In this document: one piece after another, positions 8,701 to 11,700 of the stretch
Layout: every line of letters starts with the position of its first letter
How positions within the stretch are numbered: the first letter of the stretch is position 1
Source: JAHFHB01 sp964393875
GTDB taxonomy: Bacteria; Omnitrophota; Omnitrophia; Omnitrophales; Aquincolibacteriaceae
Length of the DNA stretch: 20,503 nucleotides
NCBI GenBank assembly: GCA_964393875.1
Contig: CAYMUZ010000081.1
Span: 1-20,503, forward strand
Direction: 5' to 3'
The notes under the pieces: model-generated
What the model was told of the DNA's origin: nothing
What the model saw: only the letters and a program-made list of their open reading frames with translations
Databases searched by the model: none
Translations under genes and position numbers: made by a program

Positions 8701-11700
8701 CTCAGGCATTTCGCTATCATCATCGTTACCAGAATCCGCCGTTCTGAAAATGAGGGCATCAACGGCTTCTCGAAGCGGTGTTGGATTCCGCCCATCCAAA
8801 ACACGCTCACCCAGCGTCGCTGAGTCTGAGAGCTGTAACCCGAAACCCGGAATATGCCCCAAATCCAAAAGCTCGCGCAAATTATGCCCGATAGTACTCC
8901 CCCCCATCTGCCACTCTGTCTTTGTTTCTTCGGTAACAAAAGCCACTTGTCTTCTCGTTCTGGCATCCAGCATGAGTAAAAGTTTGCTGGCTAATAAACC
9001 GGGTTGCGCCTGTTCCTCTGATGTCTTTCTGACCGTATCATTGTGGTCGCTATAAAGCAGCAGTCTTGCTTTTGGATTCTGCGCCAGTAAGTCCCTGATT
9101 TTAATCGCTAGCTGCACTTTGCCGCTTTCCCCTGCGTCCATAAGAGCCTCAGGATAAAACTCAATGGTAATTTCAGGACTCAACTGTCTGATTAAATGGA
9201 TAAAACGGCTGACTTCTTCCGGAGTGCTCCGCAATCCAAAGAGTGAGAGATCTACCGCAGACTGAAGTGCCTTAAAAAGCTCCGTTGCATTTCCCGCTTC
9301 GATCGCTTTTAAAAATAGGTCAGAAAATTTTTCAGGGAGAGGGAGAATTAAATGAGTCAGCCAACCGTTTTCAGCCAAGTGGTTCATGTCATCCACCAAA
9401 TTTTGCGAAAAGCTCCGTCCAGCAAAATTATGGGTCCCCATCAATACAACCCGGTGCTCTTTAAAAAGATCCGCCAGCAGCTCCTGAGAGCTCTGCTTTT
9501 GCTCTCGGATATCCAGATAAATTTGATAAAGTTCAGCACGCGAAAATTCGCTCTGTGGACGGGTATCGGCTTTTTGTTTTAGACCTGGGATCGCACGCTT
9601 AATTTTCTCCAATTCGCTTGATTCAAAGGCAGTCAGCAGTTGCGGCCTTGCTCCCACCACGCGGATGAGGCTTTTGAAATAACCAAGAGTCCAAATTAGC
9701 ACACTTCGATTCGCATGCAGGAGGAGCTGCGTCAACGCTGTAAAAATGTCTTCCGGCAGGCTCTCAAATGCGGCAGAAGACAACCGTCTTTCTAATGCGG
9801 CGACTCCTTCCACGAGTACGACAGCCGGGGTTTCAGAATTCGTTAAGACAGCCAAAAGAAGTGCCCTTGATTGGTCAAGGGGGATGCCAAATTCCGCGAT
9901 TTGCTCGATCAGTACTCCCCGCAAGCCAGCGATGTCAATGGCCGGCTGGTTGTAGAGCGCCACTAATTCCAGCATCACCTGTGCCCGCGTACGCTCATAG
10001 AGTGGGTTTTTTTTACGTTCAAGATTACGCAAAACATTTCCGATTTTATTCGCCGCGCGAATACGATCGTTCCTCAGCAAAGTTTGGTTTTTAAATCGGT
10101 CAAGATATTTCTCGATACCGGTCCCAGGCGTGCTGGGTTCAGGACTGCGCATTTCGGATTTGGCGGAAGGCAAGGCTCGCTCCTTGGCTGGCTGGCTGCT
10201 TGCCCGCCGCTCTTGTGACAAAGCCACTTTGGTGGGGGTAAATAAAATATTTGTTTTAATAAAAAATAAATTGACTATTTTGTATAACGCTTTTATAATC
10301 TCTACCAAACTAAGGGGATTCACTATGAAAAGTTTTTTTACGAGAGACCGTAGAGAAGTGATCTCACGCACATTATTTGAGACATGGAGACTTACGTTTG
10401 TATTGGCCCTTGCGAGTGGATTTTTCATTCGATACAATGGGTTCATCCGATCTATTGGCGCAGTAATGCTTGCCATGTTTTTCACAATTTCGGCAGCCCT
10501 TTTTCCTCCTAGCGCCAAAGCTGATCGAAAGGAAGCGCCCCATGCCATTTGAATTGCTCGCAGTTCCGATTGTGCTCGGCCTGCTGGCCCTTTTGGGGAT
10601 CGGAATTGAAAACCACCTGAAACATCGCCGCCCGCACTAGCAGGAACCTTCTGCGCCAGCCCTAACAACGTCGCGCGCATTTCAGAGCGACTTGCTCGTG
10701 CAAGCACCGGCGCATAAACCCACGCTGTCAGAGGGTCGTTGGCATTCGGCACAAAGGGCAAGAGCCTTTCTAAAATCTGGGCTTGAAAGCCATATTGGCT
10801 GCTATTTTTCAGAAGTCCTTCCACCAAAATATCCGGATGACGCGTGACAATTCTTGCCAACATTCTGCGCAGGGACACAGAAATGGGAGCTTGCGATTCT
10901 GCGCCGGGACGGCCCGCTTTTAAAATTTCTCTCTCTTCTTCCAATGCCTGATTAAAAACCGGCAAAAAGTTGCTTTGCCATGGCTCGAAGTGCATGTGTT
11001 CGGCCAGAGCCCACAAGATCGCTTCTTTGCCAAATTCCCGCTGCAGCAGCGGGGAATAGGATTTCGCCGGCATCCTGGGATCAACCAAACTGTCGCCACC
11101 AGGCGGGAGATATTGATCCGCCTGTTTCAGCCAAGTCAGAAACAGGTTCAAATCGAGTTTTGCCACAGAGCCGGGCCCAATCACCACGCCGACAAAACGG
11201 CGAATCTTCCCGTAGGGGTCAAAGAGCGCGTGGCGCAATAATTCCGTGCGTCTTTCATCGAATTTCCAATCCGCCAGGGCACGTCGGTCCTCTTTGACGT
11301 TAATCAGGGTCACAAAGGCCTCGTAACGCTTCTCTTGATCCGGGGAAGTCAGCAGGGTACTCTCAATTCGCGAGAAAATCTCCTCCCGGTTGCGCTGATT
11401 TTCAACAGAAACATCATTGAGTCCGTCCAAATCAGCGCCAATGGCCAAATCCATTTCATCCGACAATCGCCCGCCACGCATAGGAACCTGCTGGTCAAGC
11501 GGAAAAGACACGAACCTGCCTGTTCCCATGCTTTGCGATAACGGCAGATATTTCCCGCGCGGCATTCTGGAATTGTCCACTGGCGGAATCAGCCCCAAAA
11601 GCGATGCGCGCATTTCGGATTTGGCGGCAAGGGTGGTGCTGACAGCGCCGGCAACGACGGTAGCCGTGGGAATGCCGCGCAGCCCCGCGCCGTCTTGAAC

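Larger units (their letters stand above)
2719..11619 (-). repeat. Eleven dispersed S-E-[M/V]-R junction motifs of the giant ORF
   Basis: The four-codon motif occurs at 11608-11619, 10675-10686, 10147-10158, 8623-8634, 7645-7656, 6433-6444, 5062-5073, 4507-4518, 3865-3876, 3694-3705 and 2719-2730, always in the giant frame and always preceded by Arg (eight times) or Lys (three times). The third residue is Met in seven copies and Val in the four consecutive copies from 8623 to 5073. Serine is written TCC, TCT, TCG or AGC; the last Arg CGC, CGA, CGG or AGA; Glu GAA or GAG. Amino acids are kept more strictly than bases. The first two copies share the extension S-E-M-R-A-[S/T]-L-L-G-L, and the third and eighth share S-E-M-R-S-P-E-P. 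Confidence 0.9.

Noticed and set aside
10130..10324. Upstream in-frame extension of the small membrane gene (start at 10130)
   Set aside because: It would begin in the boundary repeat and lie upstream of the promoter; the ATG at 10325 has the ribosome-binding site.
10560..10583. A further S-E-L-R motif in block 3
   Set aside because: It is the antisense of the small peptide gene's L-A-V-P codons, so the resemblance to the junction motif is probably chance.
2719..11619. Integron-like cassette array with the junction motif as attachment site
   Set aside because: No integrase is present, the motif is only about 15 bases without folding symmetry, and its bases vary synonymously.
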